From Chamaecrista fasciculata (lineage: Eukaryota > Streptophyta > Magnoliopsida > Fabales > Fabaceae): a DNA stretch of 64,000 nt. The translations under genes were made by a program, and so were the position numbers. The DNA is taken from NCBI GenBank assembly GCA_003254925.1, contig QANZ01050121.1, forward strand, positions 1-64,000, read 5' to 3'. The notes below the pieces were generated by a model. It had not been told where the DNA came from. It was given only the letters and a program-made list of their open reading frames with translations, and searched no databases. Shown piece by piece: positions 11,456 to 22,430 of this stretch (the first letter of the stretch is position 1; the number at the start of each line of letters is the position of its first letter).

Positions 11456-11930
11456 AGGTTTCTTAAAACTGGATAAGCTATTGAATCGATTGAAATAGCG
11501 ATTTAAGATTTATTGATTCAGTCAGAGTTAGATAGTTAATAATTAATAAATAAATTAAAAATAATATATTTAATTTAATATAATAAAAATATACTAATAA
11601 ATATTAAAAATATATAATAAACTCTTTAAATTTAAGTTTGATTGAGTAAGAAAGTGAGAACTAAGAGAATAAAATATCAAATGTTGAAGTAAAAACTACT
11701 AAATACAGTATTATTTTGAGTCTAAACTTAATGAAAAAAATTTCTTTAAAATAACATCATTTAAATTAAAAAAAAAAACCTGAACCGGTTCAACCCCAAA
11801 AAATGCCTAGTTCTGGGGTGATTTTCTCAGGTTTTGACTGATTCTTGTTCAAGCCGATTCTGTAACCAACTCGAATCAGACCACTGGCCAATTCCCAGTT
11901 CAACCTGTCAAATCCGTTTTTAAAACCATG
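11456..11930. repeat. Degenerate interspersed repeat with weak inverted ends
   Basis: The right part (about 11780-11930) contains GAACCGGTTCAACC and ends GTTTTTAAAACCATGAAA; the left end reads GGTTTCTTAAAACTGG in inverse relation. The interior is AT-rich. It looks like an old DNA element; superfamily and exact ends are unclear. Confidence 0.35.
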
Positions 11931-14109
11931 AAAGCAACCAAATCCTGCTTTCCTATTTTCAAAAATATCTTATTTTATATGTCAATCGGTAACTATTTGG
12001 CTCTCAATTTTCATTAAAGTAGAATAACAATTTAATGCATTCAGTTAAGCCATAATTTAGCAATTAATAAACCAAATTGATGTTAGCAAGTGATGAAATG
12101 GTTGCAAGCAAGTAGAAGTAGGAATCGGTAGAGATTTCAAAGTTTTAGCTTATCTCACTTTTGTCTTTTCTCTCAAATTTCCAAATATTAGGGTTTGAAG
12201 AAAAGTATTCGAGGAGCATCCATTTCTCTCACCTATATATCAACGTGAGACTGTGAAAGACTGCTTACATATACATCCATACAAAATAATTATAATTATA
12301 ATTATAATTATATATAGAAAGGGATGGATAGAGAGAGAAAGAGAGGAGAGAGACAAGTTTCCCAAGAAAATACAAACAAAACAAGAATTTTCCAAAGAAA
12401 GTGACAGCCCTCTCTAGATCCTAGCAAGCTAGATATTAAAATATGTATTTATTATTACAATTTTTATTTTTTATACACTTTGTGGAAAATTTTTGGAAAG
12501 AGAATGTGGACATGAGAGAAATTAAAGAGAGTCGAGTTGTAGAAGCTAATAATCAAAATAAACTTAATTTTGGCCCCTTTTTCTTACCAAAATAAAAAAT
12601 AAAAATAAATAAACTTAATTTTTCTCACCAAAAAAAAAACTTAATTTTTTAACTAGATACATAGAGATTATCCGAAGTGAATTTCACATTTAGTAGCAAA
12701 CTTTTTTCTACACACAATTTGGTTCAAACTCAAAACATCATACTTAATAAATTCAGTTATAACTTAACTAGTAATTAAGATAGTGAGTGAGAAAATAATT
12801 CTTTAATCATTAAATTGATAAATATAGTAGCTAGTACTATTCCACCTATAGATCGAATCCATCGCTAACAAGAATTGGCTACCTATTTTTGTTGATAATT
12901 ATTCACACACAGACTATATATATATATATATATATAGTTAGGTGATGTACTTTAACAAGAACAATGGTGCAAGTTAGGCATATAAATTTCACCCACTTTT
13001 TATTAAAATATTAATTAATCAAAAACAAAAGATGTTGACATTTTTCTATTTTTGAACATTTCTTCCTTCGCCAGTTTTCTAAAAATAAATCAAGCATTTT
13101 ATTATATTGAGTTCGAACGTACGGGAACCATCGATCTTGTATTTTTTTGGTAGAAAGGGAAATTAATTAATAAAAAACTCTTGTATTTTTTTCTGGAAAG
13201 TTGTTGCTTGTGAATTGTGATTCTTTTAAAGCTTGACTTCTTGTTTAATTTGTCCACATTTTCCTTGTTTTGACATATGAAAGATATAAACATTTTATCG
13301 GGTGTCAAACATTTGTGATAAGTGCAGGTATATATTATCATTTGTTAACTAAAAAAATCATTATAATATAACAAGAAAATATATTAACTAATTTTATATG
13401 ATAGATGAAGAAAAGCATGCACTTAGCTTGTCCATCGCTTTTATAATAGTAGCTCAACAAAAACATTAAAACATACATTTTAAATATTTATGGGTTTAGC
13501 CTTAAGTTAACATAATAGTCATAGTATTAGTACCTTAATTAATGACGTGATATGTATAAGAAATCTAAGCCCTTCTTGTATAGAAACTCAAGACTCTTCA
13601 ATATTTAATTAATGGCGTGCTATATATATATATATATATATATTGCATCAAATTTTTTAAAGTCTTTAAGTGAGTAAATTCTAGTAAGATATAATGTTTA
13701 AGTATATAACCATAAAAATTCTAAAAATTAAAAGGTACATATAAGAAATATTAATATTTTTCCGAACTAAATATACCATAATTAACTTTGGTACAAAATA
13801 AAAAATAATTTATAAAATATAATTTTCAAGGCGAATTTAATCTTAAAAAGAATACAAGTTTTATCCAAGTGTGGGAGAGAGAGAAAATGTGGACTCTATA
13901 ATCTTAATTATTGTATTTGTAAAACTTTCCCTAATTACTTCATCAAGTTTAATTCACCAATAAATTTAATTTTACACTTCATTAGACAATCTTTTATGGT
14001 AATATACTACCCAAAACATGTTAATAATTTGGCCCTATAGATTGTTACTAGAATTTTTACCTAGCTAGTTAAGGAGTGGCAGTAACCAAATTAAAGGACA
14101 AATTAAATT
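11931..14109. other. AT-rich intergenic DNA with microsatellites
   Basis: No gene is supported. It contains (AATTAT)n at about 12289-12312, (TA)n at 12917-12936 and (TA)n at 13621-13643. A 79-codon minus frame at 13102-13341 has no recognisable features and is not called. Confidence 0.5.
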
Positions 14110-14395
14110 AAGAGTAAAGTAACAATGTGGTCCCTAAAAGATTACCGAGTTAACAACTCAGTCCCTGAAAGATTGAAATATACAGTTTGGTCCCCGAAAT
14201 TAAAAGATCAAAGCAGTATACTAATTAGTCCTTTTTATGGACTAAATAGTATATCGTTTTAATCTTTTAGAGGCTATGAGGTATACTGTTTTGATCTTTC
14301 AGGGATTAAACAATGCATTTCAATTTTTTAACGACTTAGTTTTTAACTCGGTGATATTTTTTTTAATGACCAAATTGTTAGTTTATTCTTAAATT
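14110..14395. repeat. Small foldback element (GGTCC family)
   Basis: The left arm (AGTAAAGTAACAATGTGGTC) and the right arm (ACCAAATTGTTAGTTTATTC) are inverted copies, as are the adjacent ACCGAGTTAAC and AACTCGGT stretches. It is about 0.28 kb, non-coding, and of the same general design as the foldbacks in the receptor-kinase introns. Confidence 0.6.
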
Positions 14396-14814
14396 AATAT
14401 ATCTGTTGATGGCATGCATATTAATTAAAGGAAAAGGGATACCACATAATACATAAGCATGCATGGTGGGTAGGTGAATCATGAATGGCAGTGAACTCTC
14501 TAAGCTCGTGACTATCAGTAATTCCCCTTTCTGCATGTATTGAATCTCAATGTCTCATCTCGTCACCTTGTTTTCGGCTAAAATATCTTCCCTAGATACC
14601 ACAGAAAACAACACTTCATGGATGCATATATACATAAGAAGAGAAAAGCCAAATTAAATAAACTCTCTTTCAATTAGTTAGAGAACACATGCATATGCAT
14701 GCATACTAAAATAATATACAATTTTTTTTATTATGATTATGTTGAAAATATTTTTCATCTATTTATTTTACATTCAAGGATATTAGCTCTTATTCGAACT
14801 TAAAGTTTTAGTTA

Positions 14815-14912
14815 GTTTACTCTTAAATACCAACTTTCGAACCCGGGCTCAGGCCATTCAAAGTTTCAAACTTCAAAGACAGCACTGAACCACTAGGCAG
14901 AAGCGAGTTGGT
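14815..14912 (-). mobile_element. tRNA-derived SINE with 18-bp target-site duplication
   Basis: On the minus strand the insert contains a box A-like GCCTAGTGGTTCAG followed about 40 bases later by a box B-like GGGTTCGAAAG, the two parts of an internal RNA polymerase III promoter. It is flanked by an exact 18-bp direct repeat (AACTTAAAGTTTTAGTTA at 14797-14814 and 14913-14930). The 98-bp length and absence of a tRNA cloverleaf or acceptor end argue for a SINE and not a tRNA gene. Confidence 0.8.
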
Positions 14913-15163
14913 AACTTAAAGTTTTAGTTATAAAAACTAGAATATATAATCATTATTCTAACCAATTACTTGTAGGTATACAATGCAAAGTATTCATTTT
15001 TCTTAGCAAATGTCTTAGTGTACGTACCAAATTCTCTCTCCCTATATATATATATGAATTATAATAGCACTGGCCTCTCATCAGGTGCCTACCTAGCTAG
15101 TGTGTAAGATGAATATGTGGATGGATGTATGAGGATGGATATAGATAGATAGATAGATAGAAA

Positions 15164-16391
15164 GAGAGAAAGTGAGAGGGAATATGAGATCCCAAGGTCT
15201 TATAAGGTGTCTATCTCAATGTGGGACTCGTTACGATGCATTTCTCACAAGAGCTAGCGTCACTGGTGGTTCCACTCTGTAACACTTCACTCGGATATCA
15301 AAATGCCAGTCAACCCTAGCCCTCTCTAGTTTGGTTGACCTCTCAATAAAAGTACCATATGACAAGTATAAGTCTTTAAGATTGAGTAGTGAGTGGTACC
15401 ATAGCGTTTAAGGGTGGCGGTGGTGGCTAAGAGATGAGGGCCCATATATACATAATATATTAGAGGGTTATATAGGTTGGTGGGAGATGGGTGGCTGAGG
15501 CTCATTAAATTAAATATTATGGCTGCACAAATCAAACCCACAACAACAAGCTCGTGGCTTAGACCGCTTTGGCGGTCCATCTATATATCCTCACCACTAT
15601 CAATCTCTTGCGTCCATGCACATGTGACAACAACGTCAAATCGATATCCCTCATATATATAATAAAATATTTGCCACGTACTACCAACAACTTGATCTAT
15701 ATTCTTCAAAACAAAAAGTTGATATATATGGTTATTAGCTCAATGATAATATGGGTGTTTTCCTTTTTGTGAACTTATGTGGATCAATCAAAATCCCATT
15801 AGGATTTTGGTTCATAAGTTTTCATCCATGATGAGTTGATTATGCATGTTGAGAATTTTAAGCGTTACTAACATCTAATTTTCCTTTGAAGAAGAGGGGG
15901 GGTGTTAAAAGATTATCATAGTAAAACAATAAATGATGGCAAATTGATTATATTCAAGTATATATGAAAGAGACAGTATATCATTAAGTTTATCAAAAAG
16001 AGGATTCTAATTACTAGGAAGTACCTACAATAATGGTTCACAAAAATGATCCTCGTGTGAAGAAGCACACCTCTTTGTTTAAGGTACGTAGTTTGAAATT
16101 TCTAGGGTTGATTAGTGTCACTGTCTGTTGTTGTTGTGGAGTTTTTTCATTCAAAATCAAAATATTTATGAAGGTTGATATGTTAGACCGATTTGTTAAT
16201 CAATTTTTTATTGAAGAATCAAATTGACAAAAATTGAAGAAGGTGGTGGATATGCATTAAATTGTGAGATTGAGGAGATGAAGTGAATTGCCTATTAATA
16301 GAGGTAATTCCTTCATAAGTTGTATGGTGTATGAGTGTCACCAAAATGTAATTTTGTGAGAGAGTGGTGAAATGACTGAAATCTCATAAAT
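15164..16391. other. Unassigned spacer, slightly GC-richer at its left end
   Basis: 15180-15320 is GC-richer and contains CAATGTGGGACTCGTTACG, a type of sequence common in plant interspersed repeats, but no ends can be defined. Short overlapping frames at 15326-15772 and 16033-16227 have no recognisable domain. A (GATA)n run lies at about 15141-15163. Confidence 0.4.
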
Positions 16392-16590
16392 GGGAGGGGG
16401 GAGGGGGGTTTTCACCTTCTGGGGAGGACTTATAATTTTTCCGTGCAAAAATTATATTTGAGAGAAGGTTTATAATTTTTCCGTTCAAAAATTATAGTTG
16501 TGAGAGAGGGTTTACAATTTTCTACGGTAAAAAATTGCATTGTGGAGGGTTTGTAATTTTGTCAGTGTAAAAATTACAATTATAGTGAAA
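16392..16590 (+). repeat. G-run followed by four tandem short hairpins
   Basis: A guanine-rich run (GGGAGGGGGGAGGGGGG, 16392-16408) is followed by four imperfect tandem units of about 40-50 bp. Each unit contains a short inverted repeat such as ATAATTTTT-ccgtgc-AAAAATTAT (16432-16455), again at 16472-16495, and degenerate at about 16513-16538 and 16551-16578. Units are linked by a GAGAGAGGGTTT-type spacer. No protein frame runs through it. Confidence 0.7.
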
Positions 16591-17022
16591 TTGTTCCAAA
16601 GGGACCGTGGAGTAAGTCTTGAAGCACCGAACCATGTTAAATTTCTTATGTATGATTTTCTCTATTCCTCTTCCTTTATTTAATAGTTGAGGTGAGTGTC
16701 GAAGCCCTACAATTATGAGTATCTACTACTGTCTAGTAATCAATATAGCTAGATCATTTAAATCAGTTCAATTTTGACATTTTTTTTAAACTAAACTGAT
16801 GAGATTGGATGACCATAAAAGTCATATAATCGATCTATTCAATCATTTGATTATTAGTAAAACCAATCCAAATTGACTTTAATTAGTTTGGCTTAATTAA
16901 GAGTAATTAATTTTGTACTTGATTTAAAGATATGAGACCAAGAGTACAACAAAAAATACAGGACCGAATAAAGAACTAAACAAAAGATATGAGACTAAAT
17001 TTACACTTTAACTTAAATTTTA

Positions 17023-17443
17023 GGGTAAATTGCACTTTGGTACCCTGTTCTATGGACCAATCTCACTTTGGTATCGTGTTCTTTCAAAAGTGCCACTTTG
17101 GCACCTTGCTCTTTGCACCGTTAAAATTTTGGAACCCTATTTTTTTAAAAGTGACATTTTGGTACTCTGTTCTTTGCACTATTAACACTTTGGTACCCTG
17201 TTCTCTCGACCAATTTCACTTTGGTATCTTATTCTTTCACAATTTGTTACCTTGTTCTATCTTTTTTAGGGTACCAAAGTGTTAACGATGCAAAGAACAT
17301 GGTACCAAAATGTCACTTTTGAAGAATAGGGTACCAAAATGTTAATGGTGCAAAGAATAGGGTACCAAAGTGTTACTTTTGAAAGAACATTGTATCAAAG
17401 TGAAATCAATACATAAAACAGGGTAACAAAGTGTGATTTACCC
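17023..17443. mobile_element. Foldback element with tandem 'TTTGGTACC' arms and 9-bp TSD
   Basis: The element runs from GGGTAAATTGCACTTTGG to CAAAGTGTGATTTACCC, and its two halves are inverted copies built from repeats of an ACTTTGGTACCCTGTTCTTT-type unit. It is flanked by an identical 9-bp sequence (TAAATTTTA at 17014-17022 and 17444-17452). Long inverted arms with a 9-bp duplication suggest a non-autonomous Mutator-like element. The 98-codon frame inside is a translation of the repeats, not a gene. Confidence 0.75.
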
Positions 17444-17452
17444 TAAATTTTA

Positions 17453-18004
17453 TGTCTAATAAGATTGAAGGTATATTATATTGTGAGTTTCAAATTCATC
17501 TTTTTGTCACACTCTGTCAATGACAAATATTTAAAGTAGTGATATGTGGCAATGGCATTAACAATAAGTTACCACATGTTTGTAGCCAACATGACATATT
17601 CACAACCCAACCTAACATGCATTATGCATATGTTAGCTAAAAATTAAATTAATGTGACAATAATGACTTTTGTAATTAGGGTTACATAGTTAGATGAATG
17701 CAAAGCAATTTTAATCCTCAAGAGTCAAGAGTTTGTTAGAAAGTTAAGAGGGAAAGCCAATAGTAGTGAATATTAACTTACGATTCTCTTTTCTTTGTTT
17801 GAATACATGTTAAAACTACTTTAAAATATTCAATTTATATTATCTTCTTTTATATGTTTAATTTCTCAAAAACTTATGGAAAAGATTTCAAATATGGACT
17901 TCATTCTTTTCAATATAATGATCCCACTCCCACACTTATTTCAAAGTAGTGATTTGAGAGAAGATAAAAAAAAATCTTTGAAGAGTAATAAATATTGATG
18001 AACT
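17453..18004. other. AT-rich intergenic DNA, nothing recognised
   Basis: No gene or repeat boundary seen. Confidence 0.5.
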
Positions 18005-18500
18005 AGGTTCTGACCGGGGGTCATTACCTGGTTCAGATGAGACAACTATTGGATAAAGGTTACCTGCAAGTCAATGAAAAACATGTACAGGGGGCCTTGT
18101 AATTCACCTCCGAAGCTAAAGTTAGATATCTGAGATTGCTAGAGAATTATAGATTGAGTGAATGTAAAATGTACCTTGTGTGTGAGAGATTCTCTTCATT
18201 TTATATTGTGACAGAGGGAGCCAATTCGGGGAGCAGGGCGTCTTACCCAGGAGCGTGTCTTTGCTCACTCATCAATGCTTTATATTTCGTTTCCTGAATG
18301 TTTGCTCCGCTGTCCTTGTTATGTCTTATTTTGGATCTCGACGCCTTGATAGCTAGTGGGTACCAGGGCGCCTTCCTAGGCGTGGGATCCTCTTGCATTT
18401 ATTGTCTTGAATGTTTGTCCTACCGCTATGTCTTGTTTTGGGACCTTGGCGCCTTGGCTTGTTGGGCCTTTTACAGGCTGATTGTTTGGCTTAGAGCCAC
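18005..18500. repeat. GC-richer interspersed repeat, possibly retrotransposon-derived
   Basis: This block stands out from its surroundings in base composition. It has phrases such as ACCGGGGGTCATTACCTG and ACCTGCAAGTCAATG, and repeated GCGCCTT / TTGGCGCC words (18366-18455). Such sequence is frequent in plant retrotransposon LTRs, but I see no LTR pair, primer-binding site or target duplication. The 85-codon plus frame has no recognisable domain. Confidence 0.35.
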
Positions 18501-19800
18501 TTGTTTATTGGGTCTATTATCAAATATAATTGATAGATCAAGATTTAAGTTTTAATTAAGAATATATATCACAATTCAAATTCAATTAATCTTTAATTTG
18601 TTTAAGTATTATACAAGATTCATAGATAAGAACTTAAAGTTGGCCTAGCAGCTTCTTACTTAGTTACGACTTATGAGAGGATTCAAGTGAGATGCTTGTA
18701 AAAGAAAGATAAGAATATAGACAATAAAAACAAAATCTTCAAAGCAGAAAAGCACACCCACAGAAGAAAAAAGTCGGAGCAACAATTTTTTGTTCTACAA
18801 AAGGAACTGTTATCATTATATACGTGTGTTTATTGGAAGCTAATCATAATTTGTATTTATAATATGCATTAAATAGCTAGCTAGAAACTACAGCAAGTCA
18901 AATAAAGATATTAATTCATTTGACCAAAATAAAGTGAGAATTAATATTAATTCTACGATTCCCCATTCTTCAGGTTTAGTTGACTTATTCAAAAAGTTTG
19001 TGTCATTTCCAATTATTACTGTTATTTATTGCACGATTCATATTATTCACACGAGGAATTGTAGTACCAAACGAAAACTATATTTGTCTATCAGTCTATC
19101 TATTACTATTACTATTCTATCTACGTGTTAACACGTTATATATAAGATCCATAAATATTGCTGATTTGTATAAAGAAGATGTATATATATATTCACATTA
19201 ATCAATTAATATCATCACACAAGCTACAGTGAAGTGTAAAATCATTTAATTAATCCATATTTCTGAATTAGAATTTTTATCAACTACTAATCAATTTGTC
19301 TGTCACTATGCATTAACTAAAACATCATGAAAAGTATAACATCTAGCTTCTTAAGTATTAATTGCCATAAAAATTCATCAAAACGTATAATTTGATGCTA
19401 CAAATAGGAAATTATTAAGTAGGTTTACAATATTTTTTATCACATTAGTTAACTAATGAGATATTATTTTATCACTATATATTTAATTAAGTGTGGGTAT
19501 TTCGGGTGCGTGATATATAGTACCTAGTAACAAGTTTTTTTTTTCATAAGAAAAAATTAGATGATGGGATATTTTCTTAGTCCATAGTCAGGACAAATTT
19601 TCAGGCTCAAAGAGTACTTATAGAGGTACTTACACTTACTAAATGAGACATCATTAAAAATCAAACACAGACCATACAATTATCATATGCAGAAGGTGAC
19701 CAAGTGAGTTAAACCAAAAATTGTACAAAGTAACAAGTTGAGAAGTACTATAAATAAAATACTATGTTTTTCATTTCCAAACTCAATCAATATATATATA
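18501..19800. other. AT-rich intergenic DNA, nothing recognised
   Basis: No gene, RNA or bounded repeat seen. Overlapping short frames near 18934-19201 are AT-driven. Confidence 0.5.
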
Positions 19801-20212
19801 GGGTCGACACATGTTAAGGTTTCTTTTGATTGATCAAGTGAGTTTTCAAACATTAAAAATTACTCCCTCCGGTTCTGAATATCTGGTGTTTTAGAAAATC
19901 ATTTTTGTTCCAAAATATCTGATGTTTTATAAATTCAAGAGAGCATTAATTATTTTTTTACCATTCTACCCCTATTAAATATAGTAGAGTCATAAATGTA
20001 TAAACATTTTCCAAGTAATTTAATAGGGATAGTTTAGTCATTTTACTTCATTTTTCTCTTCATTCTATGTTGACTAATCATTTTCTTAATCTGTGTGTAG
20101 AAACCTTAAACACCAGATATATAGAACCGGAGGGAGTATCTTTTAAATAAATTTTCATAAATTTCAAGATATGAGTATGCTCTACTAATCAATGAAAAAA
20201 AATCTTAAAATA
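19801..20212. mobile_element. CACATGTTAAGG-family element interrupted by a Stowaway MITE
   Basis: The left half (19801-19860, CACATGTTAAGGTTTCTTTT) and right half (20137-20212) together match the uninterrupted relative at 20982-21122. The MITE at 19863-20136 sits exactly at a TA present once in that relative. A second MITE (20215) begins at the right end of this element. Confidence 0.75.
19863..20136. mobile_element. Stowaway-like MITE, copy 2 (nested)
   Basis: Ends are CTCCCTCCGGTTC and GAACCGGAGGGAG, flanked by TA at 19861-19862 and 20137-20138. It is 274 bp, the same length as copy 1. It is inserted into the CACATGTTAAGG-family element, whose empty site survives at 21041-21042. Confidence 0.9.
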
Positions 20213-20214
20213 TA

Positions 20215-20487
20215 CTCCCTCCGGTTCTATATATCTGATTTTTTGGAAAAATTTTTTTGTTCCAAAATATCTGTGTTTTACAAATTCAAGAGAACATTAA
20301 TTATTTTTTTACCATTCTATCCCTATTATATATAATAGAGTCATAAATGAATAAACATTTTCCAAGTAATTTAATAGGGATAATTAAGTCTTATTATCTT
20401 ATATTTCTCTTCATTTTAGGTGAACTAATCATTTCCTTAAATCTGTATGTATTTACCTTAAATATCAAATATATAGAAGCAGTGAGT
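20215..20487. mobile_element. Stowaway-like MITE, copy 3 (3' end decayed)
   Basis: It starts CTCCCTCCGGTTCTATATATC after TA (20213-20214) and follows copy 2 in sequence and length. The right terminus has mutated (GAAGCAGTGAG in place of GAACCGGAGGGAG). Confidence 0.8.
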
Positions 20488-20981
20488 CTATTATATGCAT
20501 CGACTTATATATATATAATCTATAATAACAAGAAGGCACGAAAATCAAAGGGGATGGATCTCTAATCAATCTCACATCCTATGGATTTTGCAATCTGACA
20601 AGTCTCTTGGAGTGATCAGTTTCTGACAATTGACATCGACATATATATTACTATATTATATGCATCCATTTCACATAACAAACAAAATGAAAGTGTGCGG
20701 CTAATTTTGCTACACATGCAACACTAGTACACTACACAACACCAGAATTAAACCTCTCTCTCTTTCTATATATATATATATATATGTATATACATATATA
20801 TATATATATGAATATATGAATGTACATGTAATGTATATACACATATATATTATTGCCATTATGGCATTACCAAACTCCACCGATCCATCATATATTTGTC
20901 CACTACTATGCCCCCACTTCACTCAATAATACAAAAATCCCTCCACACTTTTTGTTCGCATATATTAATTATAGGTCTTTC
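20488..20981. other. AT-rich spacer with TA/CT microsatellites
   Basis: It holds CT and TA dinucleotide tracts at about 20754-20810, which produce a spurious 70-codon frame. No gene seen. Confidence 0.5.
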
Positions 20982-21122
20982 TAAGGGCACATGTTAAGAT
21001 TTCTTTTGATTGGTCAAATGAGTTTTCAAACATTAAAAATTATCTTTCAAATGAATTTTCGTAGATTTCAATGTATGAGATGCTTTACTAACCAATCAGA
21101 GTAAACCTTAACATGTGCTCTT
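20982..21122. mobile_element. CACATGTTAAGG-family element, uninterrupted copy
   Basis: The left end TAAGGGCACATGTTAAG is inverted at the right end CTTAACATGTGCTCTTA. The interior matches the two halves of the interrupted element at 19801-20212. A further ATGTGCCCTAAGAGCACATG palindrome follows immediately (about 21124-21144). It has about 17-bp inverted ends and no coding. Confidence 0.72.
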
Positions 21123-21306
21123 ATATGTGCCCTAAGAGCACATGTTAGATAAATCCATTAATTATATTGTAGTTCATTAATCCATATATGTCTTCTTTTT
21201 ATTATTATTAATTATTTTTTCCATTGAAGTTTTATAATGAGTAATGTGTTATAAGGGAGAGCTCGGTCGGCTAAGGTTATATTTCTCTTATTGAGTTATA
21301 GAATTA

Positions 21307-21570
21307 CACCCTCCAATTCTGAATATCTATTTTTTAAAGTTAATACACATAAATAAAAAACAATTATTCATTTATCTAAAATGAAAAGAAATATGAGATT
21401 GTCTTTATTAAATTACTCATCGTTACTCTCACTAATTCAGTCTCTACTAACAATTTAATAAGAAGAATTGTAAAAGGAATAATTAATGTTCTTTTAATTT
21501 TGTAAAACATCAAATATTTTTTTAAAAAGTTTTACCATTCAAGAAAACAGATTTTCAGACCCAGAGGAAA
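21307..21570. mobile_element. Stowaway-like MITE, copy 4 (degenerate)
   Basis: It begins CACCCTCCAATTCTGAATATC after TA and ends CAGACCCAGAGG, with an interior alignable to copies 1-3 (AATTAATGTTCTTTTAA; TGTAAAACATC). Its terminal repeats have decayed further than in the other copies. Confidence 0.7.
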
Positions 21571-21657
21571 TTTTTTTCTTATGTATGTATATATATATTA
21601 TTACATAATATTTAGTTAATTTAGCAATCATAGTTAGGTTTTAAGGAAACACTCACA

Positions 21658-21837
21658 TCTTATATTATATGGCTCCACCCCTTTCTGGTCGTCCATGTTT
21701 AAAATTATAGTCTATGAAATTAAAAATAAGAGAAAATTTACTATTTGGTCTCTCTTTCTTTACTAAGTTAACAATTTAGTCCCTTATTTATTTTATATAC
21801 ATATTTGCGTGCCCGTTAGGGCACGCAAAGCCCCTAG
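21658..21837 (+). mobile_element. Non-autonomous Helitron-like element, copy 2
   Basis: It starts A|TC and ends with the hairpin GCGTGCCC-GTTA-GGGCACGC, AAAGCCC, then CTAG|T, all Helitron hallmarks. It is about 180 bp and clearly related to 4247-4462. The N gap begins one base after the 3' T, so the right flank cannot be read. Confidence 0.75.
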
Positions 21838-21838
21838 T

Positions 21839-21985
21839 NNNNNNNNNNNNNNNNNNNNNNNNNNNNNNNNNNNNNNNNNNNNNNNNNNNNNNNNNNNNNN
21901 NNNNNNNNNNNNNNNNNNNNNNNNNNNNNNNNNNNNNNNNNNNNNNNNNNNNNNNNNNNNNNNNNNNNNNNNNNNNNNNNNNNNN
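21839..21985. other. Assembly gap (147 N)
   Basis: A run of 147 unresolved bases between the Helitron-like 3' end and a poly-T tract. Open frames through it are artefacts. Confidence 0.98.
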
Positions 21986-22059
21986 TTTTTTTTTTTTTTT
22001 TTTTTCTTTTTGCTGATTTTTCTGTTTTATTATTCAAAACTTGACTAATAATATCATCA

Positions 22060-22430
22060 TAATAATAACCATAGACAAAAGTAGTCTTTTGGTCCCCAAT
22101 TTTATATCAATTTTCAAATTCATCCATAATATTTCTTTACAGTCAATTTCATCCATAATTTTTTACATTTTGATCAATTTCATTATTTTCTATTACGTTA
22201 ACCAGATATTCATAACAAATTTTATGTGACTAATGATATGTAATGTAAAATTGATAGAAAAAAAATCAAATTCTAACTTAGATTGAAAAATATATATGAT
22301 AAATTTTATCGTTAATTTATTGAAAAAAGCTAATCAAATAATGAAATTAACTAAAATTTGAAATATTATAGACAAATTTAAAAGTTGATGTAAAGTTTGG
22401 AGACCAAAAGAATGTTTTTATCATAATCAT
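22060..22430. repeat. Foldback element (GGTCC family)
   Basis: The left arm (CTTTTGGTCCCCAATTTTAT, then CAAATTCATCCATAATATTTC) is inverted in the right arm (AATATTATAGACAAATTT ... GGAGACCAAAAG). Non-coding; ends approximate. Confidence 0.6.

Noticed and set aside
14820..14905. Possible tRNA gene on the minus strand (box A and box B present)
   Set aside because: No acceptor or anticodon stem can be drawn, and an exact 18-bp target-site duplication flanks it; a SINE explains it better.
16432..16578. CRISPR-like array
   Set aside because: Plant nuclear DNA, imperfect units, no unique spacers; it is a short tandem repeat with internal hairpins.
16989..17285. 98-codon plus-strand frame
   Set aside because: It translates the tandem units of a foldback element; the repeated FGTLLF-like peptide follows from the repeat and not from selection.
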